A DNA stretch of 64,000 bases from Borreliella andersonii (GTDB lineage: Bacteria > Spirochaetota > Spirochaetia > Borreliales > Borreliaceae): NCBI RefSeq assembly GCF_032595875.1, contig NZ_CP132457.1:372001-436000 (forward strand). The letters are read 5' to 3'. Positions 9,271 to 17,810 of the stretch are shown here, piece after piece; position 1 is the first letter of the stretch; each line of letters begins with the position of its first letter. The position numbers and the translations under genes were made by a program. The notes beneath the pieces were generated by a model. That model searched no databases and was not told the origin of the DNA. It saw only the letters and a list, made by a program, of their open reading frames with translations.

Positions 9271-10038
9271 TTAATAAAAAACATCTTTTTTAGAAAAATC
9301 ATAAATATAATAAAAAACAACAAAAAATAAATTCGAACCAAGTAGCTTCGTATGTTTAGAATCTATCCTGTTTTTAAATTTATAGTATCGATTTCTAATT
9401 TTAATTTTTTTGCTTTCAAGTAAATCAAAAGATGTTTTTGATTTTCGCAATAAATAATAGAAATAAATAGTAAAAATATCATTTTTCAAAAAAAATTTAT
9501 CTAAAAATTTTACCAACTCTTTTAGCTTTGAATGCTCTTCAAATGACAACATACTAAGAGCCTCACAATATTTCACCCACTTATTTCTACTGCACTTGTA
9601 ATTTAAAATTAAACTAGACGCCTTTTCTTTTTCTCTAAAGCTAATAAGAACAGAATAAAGCTCTATTATTGTTTTATGCCTTAATCTGGTGTCTTTTAAA
9701 TAAAAATAAAGTTCATCAAGGCTTTTTTTATCTTGTTTTATTAAAATAAACCTAAGAAGAATAGATATTTCAAAAACACTTTTAAGCTTTTTACGAACCA
9801 TTTTAAGCTTCAAAAAAGTAAATGTGTCTTGCATCCCATTTAAAATAAAATACAATCTTGAAAAAAAATACTGAGAATAAATAACATTAAAAACAATCAC
9901 TAATAAAAAATAAATTACAATAAATTGGTAATTAAACAAAATGAAGCTTAATTTCATTTGAAATCTTAAAATTGCCAGAAAATAAACAAATAATCCAAGG
10001 AAAACAATATTAAAACCTAAGCGTATTTTTTCTACCAT
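9271..10038 (-). CDS. Conserved Borrelia membrane protein of unknown function
   Basis: I do not recognise a family. The 255-residue product has two hydrophobic segments near the N-terminus (about residues 8-25 and 32-57). A mostly charged, helix-rich remainder of some 190 residues follows and is likely cytoplasmic. The helical part looks repeat-like (paired helices) but no clear TPR consensus is visible. The ATG at 10038 has an AAGAGA site six bases upstream. It heads the minus-strand run leading into gltX and is divergent from pdeB across 124 bases. Confidence 0.75.
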   Translation of the reverse strand: MVEKIRLGFNIVFLGLFVYFLAILRFQMKLSFILFNYQFIVIYFLLVIVFNVIYSQYFFSRLYFILNGMQDTFTFLKLKMVRKKLKSVFEISILLRFILIKQDKKSLDELYFYLKDTRLRHKTIIELYSVLISFREKEKASSLILNYKCSRNKWVKYCEALSMLSFEEHSKLKELVKFLDKFFLKNDIFTIYFYYLLRKSKTSFDLLESKKIKIRNRYYKFKNRIDSKHTKLLGSNLFFVVFYYIYDFSKKDVFY

Positions 10039-10102
10039 AAAAATCTCTTCAAAAAAGCTTAATTCAAAAATTGAGATATAATAAGTACATTATACTAATA
10101 GA

Positions 10103-10131
10103 TAGACAATTAATAAATAATATGATATAAA
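10103..10131 (+). promoter_or_regulatory. Candidate promoter of the pdeB-pfs-metK-luxS operon
   Basis: TAGACA (10103-10108) and TATAAA (10126-10131) are spaced 17 bases apart, with the start codon 31 bases further on behind an AAGGGA site. A second perfect TATAAT (10077-10082) has no good -35 partner. Confidence 0.45.
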
Positions 10132-10162
10132 AGGTTAATAAAGCTTAATTTCAAGGGAATAA

Positions 10163-11302
10163 ATGCAAAATTTTGAAAACATTATCAAAAATATAAAAAA
10201 TTCATCATATCTAATAGACAAAGAATTCTTAGTTTGGCCAGAAAATGCACTTATTGAAGAGAAAAACATTGAACTTATTGAAAAATGGAATTTAAAACCA
10301 TACATTAAAGAGAGAAAAAATTTTTTCAGCGATAACTCTGTTAAAAAAGAATATGAAGAAATACACAAACAGTTCAACGAAGAGGCTATTTCTAGTTATC
10401 ATGTAATAATAAGCAATTTAGAAGAAATTTATGAAAATTGCAAAAGAAATAAAAAAATACATTATCAAGATATTATGCCTACTGTAAAAAAGGTAATAGA
10501 ATTTTACAAGAAACAGAAAAAGTTCTTCATCAAATATTTTAGAATTCCCAAGCTTTCTGCAAATTACCACATTATTCATTCAGTAAATACAGCTATCTTA
10601 ACAGTAGCCATTGGCAATGAAATGGGGCTAAATAACTATAAAACGGTAGAACTTTGTAGTATTGCCCTTTTGCATAAAATAGGATTTTTATTTATTCCAT
10701 CAACAATCAGCGAAAAAAAAGAAGCATTAACTGAGGAAGAACTAAAAATAATAAAAAAATATCCCATAATAGGCTATAAAATAGCTTCAACAAGTAATTT
10801 GTCACGATCAATATGCTTGACACTTTTAACACATAAAGAAAATCTAGACGGAACTGGTTATCCTAAAGGATTAACAAGTGAAAATATTAGCATAGAATCA
10901 AATATAATAGGCGCTGCTAGCGCCTATTCTGCTATCATTTTAGATAAGGTATACAAAAAATCTTTTAATTCTGGAGCATCTATTATTGAATTAATCAAAG
11001 ATGCTGACAAAAAATTTGACAAAAGAGTTTTAAAGCTAATAATCAATGCAATATCTTCTTGTCCTCTAGACTTTATTGTAGAACTTAATGACAATTCCAT
11101 AGCCAAAATAGTAGATATAGATGATTCTAACCCAAATCTCCCATACATCAACTATATAATAAAAAATGGAAAAGTTATAAACAAAAATGAACACTCTGGT
11201 GTTCAGTCCATACCAAATACAAACACAGGAATAAAAAAAATACTCAATCAAAATGAAATAGAGCTAATTAAAAATAAATATTCTTTAATAGATATTATAT
11301 AA
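10163..11302 (+). CDS. pdeB: HD-GYP domain protein, c-di-GMP phosphodiesterase PdeB
   Basis: The 379-residue cytosolic protein has a helical N-terminal half of about 130 residues and a C-terminal HD-GYP domain. From memory it is BB0374, described as PdeB, the HD-GYP c-di-GMP phosphodiesterase affecting motility and tick-mammal cycling. The fold pattern and the GYP loop (DGTGYPKGL, from residue 229) are kept, but the metal site departs strongly from consensus. The HD pair is H171-K172, the HP position is Tyr200-Pro201, the HHE motif is H224-K225-E226, and the late AD motif is A252-S253. His139 is kept. It is the first gene of the pfs-metK-luxS cluster; pfs follows after 22 bases. Identity is firm; the catalytic mechanism is open. 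Confidence 0.9.
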   Translation: MQNFENIIKNIKNSSYLIDKEFLVWPENALIEEKNIELIEKWNLKPYIKERKNFFSDNSVKKEYEEIHKQFNEEAISSYHVIISNLEEIYENCKRNKKIHYQDIMPTVKKVIEFYKKQKKFFIKYFRIPKLSANYHIIHSVNTAILTVAIGNEMGLNNYKTVELCSIALLHKIGFLFIPSTISEKKEALTEEELKIIKKYPIIGYKIASTSNLSRSICLTLLTHKENLDGTGYPKGLTSENISIESNIIGAASAYSAIILDKVYKKSFNSGASIIELIKDADKKFDKRVLKLIINAISSCPLDFIVELNDNSIAKIVDIDDSNPNLPYINYIIKNGKVINKNEHSGVQSIPNTNTGIKKILNQNEIELIKNKYSLIDII

Positions 11303-11324
11303 GACACTTTAAAGGAGAAAAAGC

Positions 11325-12038
11325 ATGATTTTAATAATATCGGCCATGCAAGAAGAATCAGAAGAAATAAATAAAATACTTGATAACAAAGAAGAAATTA
11401 TATTAAACGACTATTTAGAAAATAAAAAAATTTATAAAGGAAAAATTCTAGGGAAAAATGTAATATCTTTAACTACAGGAATTGGAAAAGTTAACGCAGC
11501 AACTTGGAGCAGTCAAATTATCTCCAAATATAAAATCACTCACATAATAAACTCTGGAAGTTCCGGAGGAATAAAAGAAAACTCTAACCTTAAAATATCA
11601 GACATCATAGTTTCCTCAGAAACAACATACTATGACTTTGACTTAACCAAGTTTGGACACAAAATAGGACAAGTACCTAATTTGCCACAAAAATTTAAAG
11701 CAGATGAAGAGTTACTGAAAAAAGTAGCCAATATTGTTGACAACAAAATTTTAAACATTGATATCCACATTGGCTTAATACTCACAGGGGATCAATTTGT
11801 TGACAATGAGAAAAATCTTGAAACAATTAAAAAAAATTTCAAAGATGCTTTAGCTGTAGACATGGAAGGAGCTGCAATAGCTCAAGTAGCACACATATTT
11901 AAAATACCATTCATAATAATTCGTTCAATTTCTGATCTACCACACAATAAAGACAACCACATAGACTTTAATAAATTTTTAAAAATATCATCAATAAATT
12001 CAAGCAAAATGATAAAGGAACTTATTAGACTAATATGA
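11325..12038 (+). CDS. pfs: 5'-methylthioadenosine/S-adenosylhomocysteine nucleosidase
   Basis: Cleaves adenine from S-adenosylhomocysteine and methylthioadenosine, clearing inhibitory by-products of methylation. The 237-residue protein has the family start ISAMQEE (residues 5-11), a central [12 protein letters not shown] (about 178-189, with the ribose-contacting Met-Glu) and RSISD (catalytic Asp near 204). The ATG has an AAAGGAG site. The stop overlaps the metK start in an ATGA. Borrelia has further nucleosidases elsewhere (family knowledge). In this cluster its product S-ribosylhomocysteine is the LuxS substrate. Confidence 0.94.
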   Translation: MILIISAMQEESEEINKILDNKEEIILNDYLENKKIYKGKILGKNVISLTTGIGKVNAATWSSQIISKYKITHIINSGSSGGIKENSNLKISDIIVSSETTYYDFDLTKFGHKIGQVPNLPQKFKADEELLKKVANIVDNKILNIDIHIGLILTGDQFVDNEKNLETIKKNFKDALAVDMEGAAIAQVAHIFKIPFIIIRSISDLPHNKDNHIDFNKFLKISSINSSKMIKELIRLI

Positions 12039-13213
12039 ATAATATAATAGCAGCGAACCAAACTTTAACTTCTGAGGCTGTATCTGAAGGACATCCAGAT
12101 AAAATTGCAGATCAAATCTCCGATGCTATCCTTGATGAAATATTAAAAGAAGATAAAAATGCAAAAGTAGCTTGTGAGGTCATAATTGCACAAAATTTAG
12201 TAGTAATAGCAGGAGAAATAAATAGTCCTGCAAAAAAAAGCATAGATATCAAAGAGATTGCTAAGAATATCATCAAAGATATAGGGTATACAAATATTGA
12301 TTATGGGCTTGATTACAAAACAATAACAGTAATAGACGCTATTGGCAATCAATCGCGTGACATTATAAACGCAATTGAAAAAAAAGGATCCAATGCACTT
12401 GGAGCAGGTGATCAGGGAATAATATTTGGATATGCCTGCGATGAAACAAAAAATTTTTTACCTGCTCCTTATGAACTAGCCAATTCAATTCTAAAAAAAG
12501 CTAGTAATCTTAGAAAATCAGGAGCAATAAAATGGTTAAGGCCCGACTCAAAATCTCAAGTTACTATAGAATACGATAAAAACAGAAACCCTGTAAAAAT
12601 CAAAAATATTATAGTCTCTCATCAACACCATCCAAATATCTCCCAAAAACTAATACAACAAACAATAATTGAGGAAATTATCAAACCCACTATTCAAAAC
12701 AAATCAATGCTTGATGAAAATACTACTTATTGCATTAATCCTTCTGGAAATTTTGTAATTGGGGGGCCTACTGGAGATACTGGTCTTACGGGAAGAAAAA
12801 TTATTGCAGATAGTTATGGGGGATTTGCAAGGCACGGGGGAGGGGCATACAGCGGAAAAGATGCCACAAAAGTAGATAGATCAGCTGCTTACATGGCAAG
12901 ATATATCGCAAAAAATATGGTAGCAGCCGGAATTTCTAAAGAATTTGAACTACAGCTTGCATATGCAATTGGAATTGAAAACCCAATATCTATTCAAATA
13001 ACTGCAGGAATAAATGATCCTAAATATGCAAAAAAAATATTAAATTTTATTGTTAATAACTTCGATTTAACTCCCAATGGTATAATTGAAAAACTAAAAC
13101 TAAAACAACCTATATATCTTAAAACTTGCACTTATGGTCATTTTGGGAAAAATGAATTTGAATGGGAAAAATTAGATTTTGTAAAAAAAATACAAACAGC
13201 GTTAAAAAAATGA
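12035..13213 (+). CDS. metK: S-adenosylmethionine synthetase
   Basis: Makes S-adenosylmethionine from ATP and methionine. The 392-residue protein carries [16 protein letters not shown] near the N-terminus, the [16 protein letters not shown] hexapeptide region, and a [13 protein letters not shown] to [15 protein letters not shown] block holding the phosphate- and metal-binding residues. It overlaps pfs by ATGA at 12035-12038 and luxS by ATGA at 13210-13213, so three methyl-cycle genes are translationally coupled in reaction order. Confidence 0.97.
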   Translation: MNNIIAANQTLTSEAVSEGHPDKIADQISDAILDEILKEDKNAKVACEVIIAQNLVVIAGEINSPAKKSIDIKEIAKNIIKDIGYTNIDYGLDYKTITVIDAIGNQSRDIINAIEKKGSNALGAGDQGIIFGYACDETKNFLPAPYELANSILKKASNLRKSGAIKWLRPDSKSQVTIEYDKNRNPVKIKNIIVSHQHHPNISQKLIQQTIIEEIIKPTIQNKSMLDENTTYCINPSGNFVIGGPTGDTGLTGRKIIADSYGGFARHGGGAYSGKDATKVDRSAAYMARYIAKNMVAAGISKEFELQLAYAIGIENPISIQITAGINDPKYAKKILNFIVNNFDLTPNGIIEKLKLKQPIYLKTCTYGHFGKNEFEWEKLDFVKKIQTALKK

Positions 13214-13683
13214 AAAAAATAACAAGCTTTACAATAGACCACACAAAACTCAACCCCGGAATATATGTCTCAAGAAAAGATACTTTTGAAAATGTAATAT
13301 TTACTACAATAGACATTAGAATCAAAGCTCCAAACATCGAACCAATAATTGAAAACGCAGCAATACATACAATAGAGCACATAGGAGCTAATTTGCTTAG
13401 AAATAATGAAGTTTGGGCCGAAAAAATAGTATATTTTGGTCCTATGGGATGTAGAACTGGCTTTTACTTAATAATTTTTGGAGACTATGAAAGTAAAGAT
13501 CTTATTGACTTAGTATCATGGCTTTTTTCCAAAATCGTAAATTTTTCAGAACCTATTCCAGGAGCAAGTGATAAGGAATGCGGAAACTATAAAGAACATA
13601 ACCTTGATATGGCTAAATATGAATCTTCTAAATATCTACAAATATTAAACAATATCAAAGAAGAAAATTTAAAATATCCTTAA
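13210..13683 (+). CDS. luxS: S-ribosylhomocysteine lyase LuxS
   Basis: Splits S-ribosylhomocysteine into homocysteine and the AI-2 precursor DPD. Start chosen at the ATG at 13210, inside the metK stop (ATGA). It gives a 157-residue protein beginning MKKITSF, the normal LuxS length; an upstream in-frame ATG at 13162 would add 16 residues encoded inside metK. Zinc ligands are His53 and His57 (HTIEH) and Cys124 (ECGNYKEH), with the catalytic Cys81 in MGCRTGFY. There is no separate ribosome binding site, consistent with coupling to metK. The gene is followed at once by a hairpin shared with the convergent gene. Confidence 0.97.
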   Translation: MKKITSFTIDHTKLNPGIYVSRKDTFENVIFTTIDIRIKAPNIEPIIENAAIHTIEHIGANLLRNNEVWAEKIVYFGPMGCRTGFYLIIFGDYESKDLIDLVSWLFSKIVNFSEPIPGASDKECGNYKEHNLDMAKYESSKYLQILNNIKEENLKYP

Positions 13684-13694
13684 GCTCATAAAAT

Positions 13695-14357
13695 TTAAAA
13701 AATAGAAAGTATTTCGCTTTCATTTTTTGTTGCTACATCATACTGAAAAATAAATCCGAATGTTATTTTATGCATTTGATTTAAAAGTAAAGGTTTGTTA
13801 TAAAAAATTGGAGAGACTGCATATTCCAAAAAAATAAAATCTATATTAATTCTAGCTCCAATATCTATTCCCAAAACAAAATTATCTAGCAATGTACAAT
13901 CACTTGAATCTATAAAACGAACCTCTGCACCAATGTATGAAAATTGCAAACCCGTAAAAAAAATTAAGCTAAACATTGGCGTATAAGGTAAAAAGAAATA
14001 ATTACCATACATTCTTAATGAGAATGTAACATCTTTTATCATGAAATGATTTAAAGAATACTTTAAATGTGCTTGATCATCCAACATAAATATTATTCCT
14101 TTAGTGTAAGGAGTATGGCTTGGCAAAAATTTAATATCTAAATTAAATTCTCCACCAAATGCCAAATTTTGAGAAACATTAACACCAAGTCCACTGAAAA
14201 ATTGATATTTAAGTCTCTCATAAAAGAATAAATCTTGAGTAAAATTATCAACACCAACACCAACACCACTATATACATTAAGATAACCAGGAATTCCCGA
14301 ATAAATTTTTAATGTATTGAGCATAAAAACAAAAAAGAATAAAAAGTTTATTCTCAT
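13695..14357 (-). CDS. Predicted outer-membrane beta-barrel-like protein
   Basis: Function unknown. The 220-residue product starts with a signal-peptide-like stretch (MRINFLFFFVFMLNTLKIYS) with no lipobox cysteine. The rest consists of alternating polar and aromatic residues with glycine-rich turns (GVGVGVDNF, GLGVNVS), which fits a small transmembrane beta-barrel of the spirochaete type. The same style is seen in the proteins at 42973, 43595 and 47423. It is the last gene of a minus-strand series (trehalase-like, mgtE, hinT) 26 bases after hinT and convergent with luxS. The barrel call is inferred from sequence texture. Confidence 0.7.
   Translation of the reverse strand: MRINFLFFFVFMLNTLKIYSGIPGYLNVYSGVGVGVDNFTQDLFFYERLKYQFFSGLGVNVSQNLAFGGEFNLDIKFLPSHTPYTKGIIFMLDDQAHLKYSLNHFMIKDVTFSLRMYGNYFFLPYTPMFSLIFFTGLQFSYIGAEVRFIDSSDCTLLDNFVLGIDIGARINIDFIFLEYAVSPIFYNKPLLLNQMHKITFGFIFQYDVATKNESEILSIF
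13697..13728. terminator. Hairpin terminator between luxS and the convergent barrel gene
   Basis: GAAAG (13705-13709) pairs with CTTTC (13717-13721). The stem is extended by an A-run on the left and a T-run on the right (13722-13728) with one bulge. It lies just after luxS and inside the last codons of the convergent gene, so it may serve both. Confidence 0.55.
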
Positions 14358-14383
14358 AAAGAATCCTTTTTGGCAAAATAAAA

Positions 14384-14803
14384 TTAAATATTCATACTTA
14401 TTCGCATAGACAACTCTTTAAATTTTTCAACTTCAAGATTGAGCTTATTGCCTCTCTTAAAACCAAACTCATCGTTTTTAAATCTTGGAATTACATGAAA
14501 ATGCGTATGAAAAATCTCTTGCCCTGCACCAGCCCCCAAAGCAGAATATATATTTATTCCGCTATAAATGCTTGAGTTTATTCTCTTTAAAGCATTTGAA
14601 ATTTTTTTACACACCCTTAAAACTCTCTCGTTAAATTTATCATCCATGTTCAATAAATTCTCACTATGTTCCTTGGGAATAACAAGAGTATGCCCAACAG
14701 TTAAAGGGTTAATATCCAAAAATGCAAACACTAAATCATCCTCATAAACTTTATAACTAGGAAGCTCTTTGTTTACTATTTTACAAAAAACACAATCATA
14801 CAT
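14384..14803 (-). CDS. hinT: HIT family nucleotide-binding hydrolase (HinT-like)
   Basis: A 139-residue histidine-triad protein with the signature HTHFHVIPR (His99, 101, 103) and a CxxC-like Cys4/Cys7 pair at the start. HinT enzymes hydrolyse adenosine phosphoramidates and aminoacyl-AMP; the real substrate here is unknown. The start was placed at the ATG at 14803, which has an AGGAT site about eight bases upstream and gives the MYDCVFCKIV start typical of the family. An upstream in-frame ATG would add ten residues across that site. The gene follows mgtE by 50 bases. Confidence 0.93.
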   Translation of the reverse strand: MYDCVFCKIVNKELPSYKVYEDDLVFAFLDINPLTVGHTLVIPKEHSENLLNMDDKFNERVLRVCKKISNALKRINSSIYSGINIYSALGAGAGQEIFHTHFHVIPRFKNDEFGFKRGNKLNLEVEKFKELSMRISMNI

Positions 14804-14853
14804 TAAAAATATCCTATTATAAAAAAATAACAATCAACATATTTAAATAAAAT

Positions 14854-16218
14854 TTAAACAACATAACCAACTAAAACCCACTTTGCTATATTAAAATAAG
14901 CTATTAAAGTAATAGCATCTGCAATCGTAGTTATTAAAGGTCCTGCCATAAGTGCTGGATCCAACTTTAAAATTTTAGCAACAATGGGCAAAAGACCTCC
15001 CAATATCTTTGCTACTGTCAAACTTACCATCAAACAAGATGAAACTACAAAAGCTATTTTCAGCTTATCAGAATGGTGTGGAGTTACAAAAAATACAATT
15101 CTTAAAAAATTAACACCAGCAAGAATTGCTCCCACTAGAATACTAACACATATTTCCTTTAAAAAAACTTTAAAAAAATCTTTTACCTTAACAGTACCCA
15201 GAGCAAGCTCACGAATTATTAACGCAGATGCCTGAGAGCCGGCATTGCCTGAAGTATCCATTAAAAGGGGAATAAAACTGGCTAAAACCACTAAAGACAA
15301 CATTAAATTCTGATAATTTGAAATGATTGTAGCTGTAAAAGTAGAAGATACCATAAGAACTAAAAGCCAAATTATCCTATTTTTTGTCATAACTAAAATA
15401 GAAGTATCAAGATAAGATGTATCTAGGGGCTTAACGGCCGCAATCATTTGAAAATCTTCAGTATTTACAGATTGAATAACCTCTAAAATGTCATCGATAA
15501 TAATAACCCCTATCATTCTCCCTTCATTATCAACAACAGGAACACTAGTAATATCATGTTTTTGAAAAAGAAGTGCAACATCTTCTTTCTCATCATTAAC
15601 CCCCACAATATAAAACCCACTACTTCTCATTATTGATGAAAGAATAACATCATCTTTAGCTAATATCAAATCTTCAATTTTTATAACTCCTTTTAAATGC
15701 TTTTCATCATCTGTAATATAATAAGTGTAAATGTCTTCTTTGGTCTTAGCTACCCTTCTAATATAATCAAGAGCTTTACCAACTGTGAAATCTTCTTTAA
15801 GCTCAACATACTCAATTGTCACTATCGAACCTGCAGAGTCATCACTGTAAGACAAAAATTTATTAATAATTTCTCTATTTTCCTCTGTAGAACTTGCCAA
15901 AAATCTCTGAACAACATTTGCAGGAACCTCTTCTAAAAGGTCAATAACATCATCAAGATTCAGCTCATCAATCATTTCACTTATTTCTTTATTGGTAAAA
16001 GAATTTGCTAATTTATTTTTTGTAGATTGGTCAAAATTAGAAAAAGTTTCAACTGCTATTTTTTTGGGCAAAAATCTGTAGAGCAAAATCAATTCAGATC
16101 CATTAAGCCTTTTAAGAGCCTCAGCAATATCAAAAGAATCATACTTTAAAAATTTTTCTCTAATTTTAGAATAACTCTTCTCTTTAAGAAAAATTCTCAA
16201 TTCATCAATATCTATCAT
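14854..16218 (-). CDS. mgtE: MgtE family magnesium transporter
   Basis: A 454-residue magnesium channel/transporter of the inner membrane. The layout is an acidic MgtE-N helical domain (about residues 1-125), a pair of CBS domains (about 130-255) that sense cytosolic Mg2+, a connecting helix, and five membrane spans (about 285-454) including the conserved SGNAGSQAS pore segment. The start was placed at the ATG at 16218 because a strong GGAGG lies seven bases upstream; an earlier ATG at 16254 would place that site inside the gene. It lies 53 bases after the trehalase-like gene. Confidence 0.94.
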   Translation of the reverse strand: MIDIDELRIFLKEKSYSKIREKFLKYDSFDIAEALKRLNGSELILLYRFLPKKIAVETFSNFDQSTKNKLANSFTNKEISEMIDELNLDDVIDLLEEVPANVVQRFLASSTEENREIINKFLSYSDDSAGSIVTIEYVELKEDFTVGKALDYIRRVAKTKEDIYTYYITDDEKHLKGVIKIEDLILAKDDVILSSIMRSSGFYIVGVNDEKEDVALLFQKHDITSVPVVDNEGRMIGVIIIDDILEVIQSVNTEDFQMIAAVKPLDTSYLDTSILVMTKNRIIWLLVLMVSSTFTATIISNYQNLMLSLVVLASFIPLLMDTSGNAGSQASALIIRELALGTVKVKDFFKVFLKEICVSILVGAILAGVNFLRIVFFVTPHHSDKLKIAFVVSSCLMVSLTVAKILGGLLPIVAKILKLDPALMAGPLITTIADAITLIAYFNIAKWVLVGYVV

Positions 16219-16271
16219 TAAAAGGCCTCCAAAAATTAACATTTTACAAGACATTTAATGAATCTAATTCA

Positions 16272-17696
16272 TCAAAGCTTATCCAGCAACATAGAACATC
16301 TTCCTGAAGGAATAGGAAGGGTTTTTTCTTTTTTATTTAATATATTTATTGTAAAATAATAAAGTTTTTCAGATTCCATTTTTATTTCCCAGCCTCTTTT
16401 CCCTTTATTGCAAATTATTGTAGTTTGATTCTTTTTAAGAGATAAGCTTTCTATCCCCATAATCTCAAGAGTAGGTATGTTCCAATATACAGTTTTATCA
16501 GGCAAGCTAATTGTAAGCCCAATAATATTTTCTATCATCAAGCTAATACTAAAAAGCGCAAGATAACAAATAAGACCTTTCTCAGTATAAGTTTTTTTAT
16601 TAGAATCAAAATATGCAGGTCCTTCTTGCATAGGTTTATAAGCTTCCCAAATGTGCCCTTTAATTTTATTAAAAGGCATTAAAGTGTCTAATATATAATA
16701 CAAATGTCTTATGGTAAATTCTCTTGCAATATTTGCACGACCACAATATTCAAGTCCCTTGATTACAAAAAAATTCATATAAGTATATACTGAGCCATAA
16801 TATCCATTGCCATCCTCGCTAAAACCTGGCTCACTAACAGAAAGCGTTGGGAAAGGATTTGGAGTCCCAAAATGATTAGTGCTTTTTAAATAAAAAATCA
16901 TTCTTTCTATTCTGTCCTCACTAGGAATCTCGGAAAGCATTGGAAAAAACCCTACTATTGTCTTAATTCCAAGAATATTTTCATTAACATCAAGATCATA
17001 ATAAAATCCATCTTTTTCGCTCCACATTAACGAATTAATTTTGACCTTAAGGGAAAAAAATCGTTTTTTGTATTCAAGCGATAAATTTTTATCATTTAAA
17101 ATATCTGCCAATTTAGAAATACAATATGCACTATGAACTTGTAATGAATTAAAATCTATAGGATAGTATGCATCTACTCTTGGAGAATTTTTATAAAAAA
17201 TTTTATTTACATCAATTGAATAAAGACCATTTTCTTTTAAAAATTTTTTCTCTATCCATTTATAATACTTATCAAGAATTGGCAAAACTTCAGAAATTCT
17301 TTTTTTATTTCCTGTCTTATGATATAAGTTATATTCAGCCCATGCAAAAATAGGAAATCCAATATTCTCTTCATTCTCATCAAGATCAATAATAGCATTG
17401 TTATTGTCATACCTAGCTCTGATTGCACCAGATTCTTCCTGCAATTGATAAAATTTATCAATTGCAGATGTAGATGAATATTCCCCATTACTATAAACAA
17501 GAAAAAAGCTTGACATACAAGCTTGCATCTGATCTATATAATCACAATTTTCCGAATAATAATTTTTATCTTTTTTACATCTATCGGAAACTTTTTGTAA
17601 AATAACCTTGTCTTGAATCCAAGATAAACTTTTATTATAAATATCAATAAAGTCTTGATCATAATAGTAAATTTTGGGAAACATTTTTTTATTCAA
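16272..17696 (-). CDS. treA: Trehalase-like (alpha/alpha)6 glycoside hydrolase
   Basis: Annotated as trehalase in Borrelia, which would split trehalose into glucose. The 474-residue soluble protein has the look of the GH37/GH63 (alpha/alpha)6 barrel: repeated Trp/Tyr-rich helices, SEPGFSEDGNGYYGSVYTY near residue 285, and HIWEAYKPMQEGP near 345. I do not see the two textbook GH37 signatures (PGGRFxExYxWDxY and QWDxPxGWAP), so substrate assignment is by annotation tradition. The start appears to be a TTG at 17696 with AGAGGA seven bases upstream; the first ATG, at 17684, is too far from that site. No signal peptide. It leads mgtE, hinT and the barrel gene. Confidence 0.75.
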   Translation of the reverse strand: MNKKMFPKIYYYDQDFIDIYNKSLSWIQDKVILQKVSDRCKKDKNYYSENCDYIDQMQACMSSFFLVYSNGEYSSTSAIDKFYQLQEESGAIRARYDNNNAIIDLDENEENIGFPIFAWAEYNLYHKTGNKKRISEVLPILDKYYKWIEKKFLKENGLYSIDVNKIFYKNSPRVDAYYPIDFNSLQVHSAYCISKLADILNDKNLSLEYKKRFFSLKVKINSLMWSEKDGFYYDLDVNENILGIKTIVGFFPMLSEIPSEDRIERMIFYLKSTNHFGTPNPFPTLSVSEPGFSEDGNGYYGSVYTYMNFFVIKGLEYCGRANIAREFTIRHLYYILDTLMPFNKIKGHIWEAYKPMQEGPAYFDSNKKTYTEKGLICYLALFSISLMIENIIGLTISLPDKTVYWNIPTLEIMGIESLSLKKNQTTIICNKGKRGWEIKMESEKLYYFTINILNKKEKTLPIPSGRCSMLLDKL

Positions 17697-17779
17697 TGCT
17701 AAATCCTCTAAAACAATAGAAATGTACTTCTACTTATTATAACACAATAAATATAACATAATTAAAAAAATTAAAAACT

Positions 17780-17809
17780 GGAAAATTAAAAATCTTTTTA
17801 TTTAAAAAG
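17780..17809 (-). terminator. Probable terminator after bmpB
   Basis: CTTTTT and AAAAAG (17794-17809) form an AT-rich six-pair stem with a four-base loop directly after the bmpB stop, followed on the minus strand by a T-rich tract. Weak stem, good position. Confidence 0.4.
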
Positions 17810-17810
17810 T

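Noticed and set aside
16219..16254. Longer N-terminus for MgtE (12 more residues)
   Set aside because: The added codons contain the strong GGAGG site that serves the ATG at 16218.
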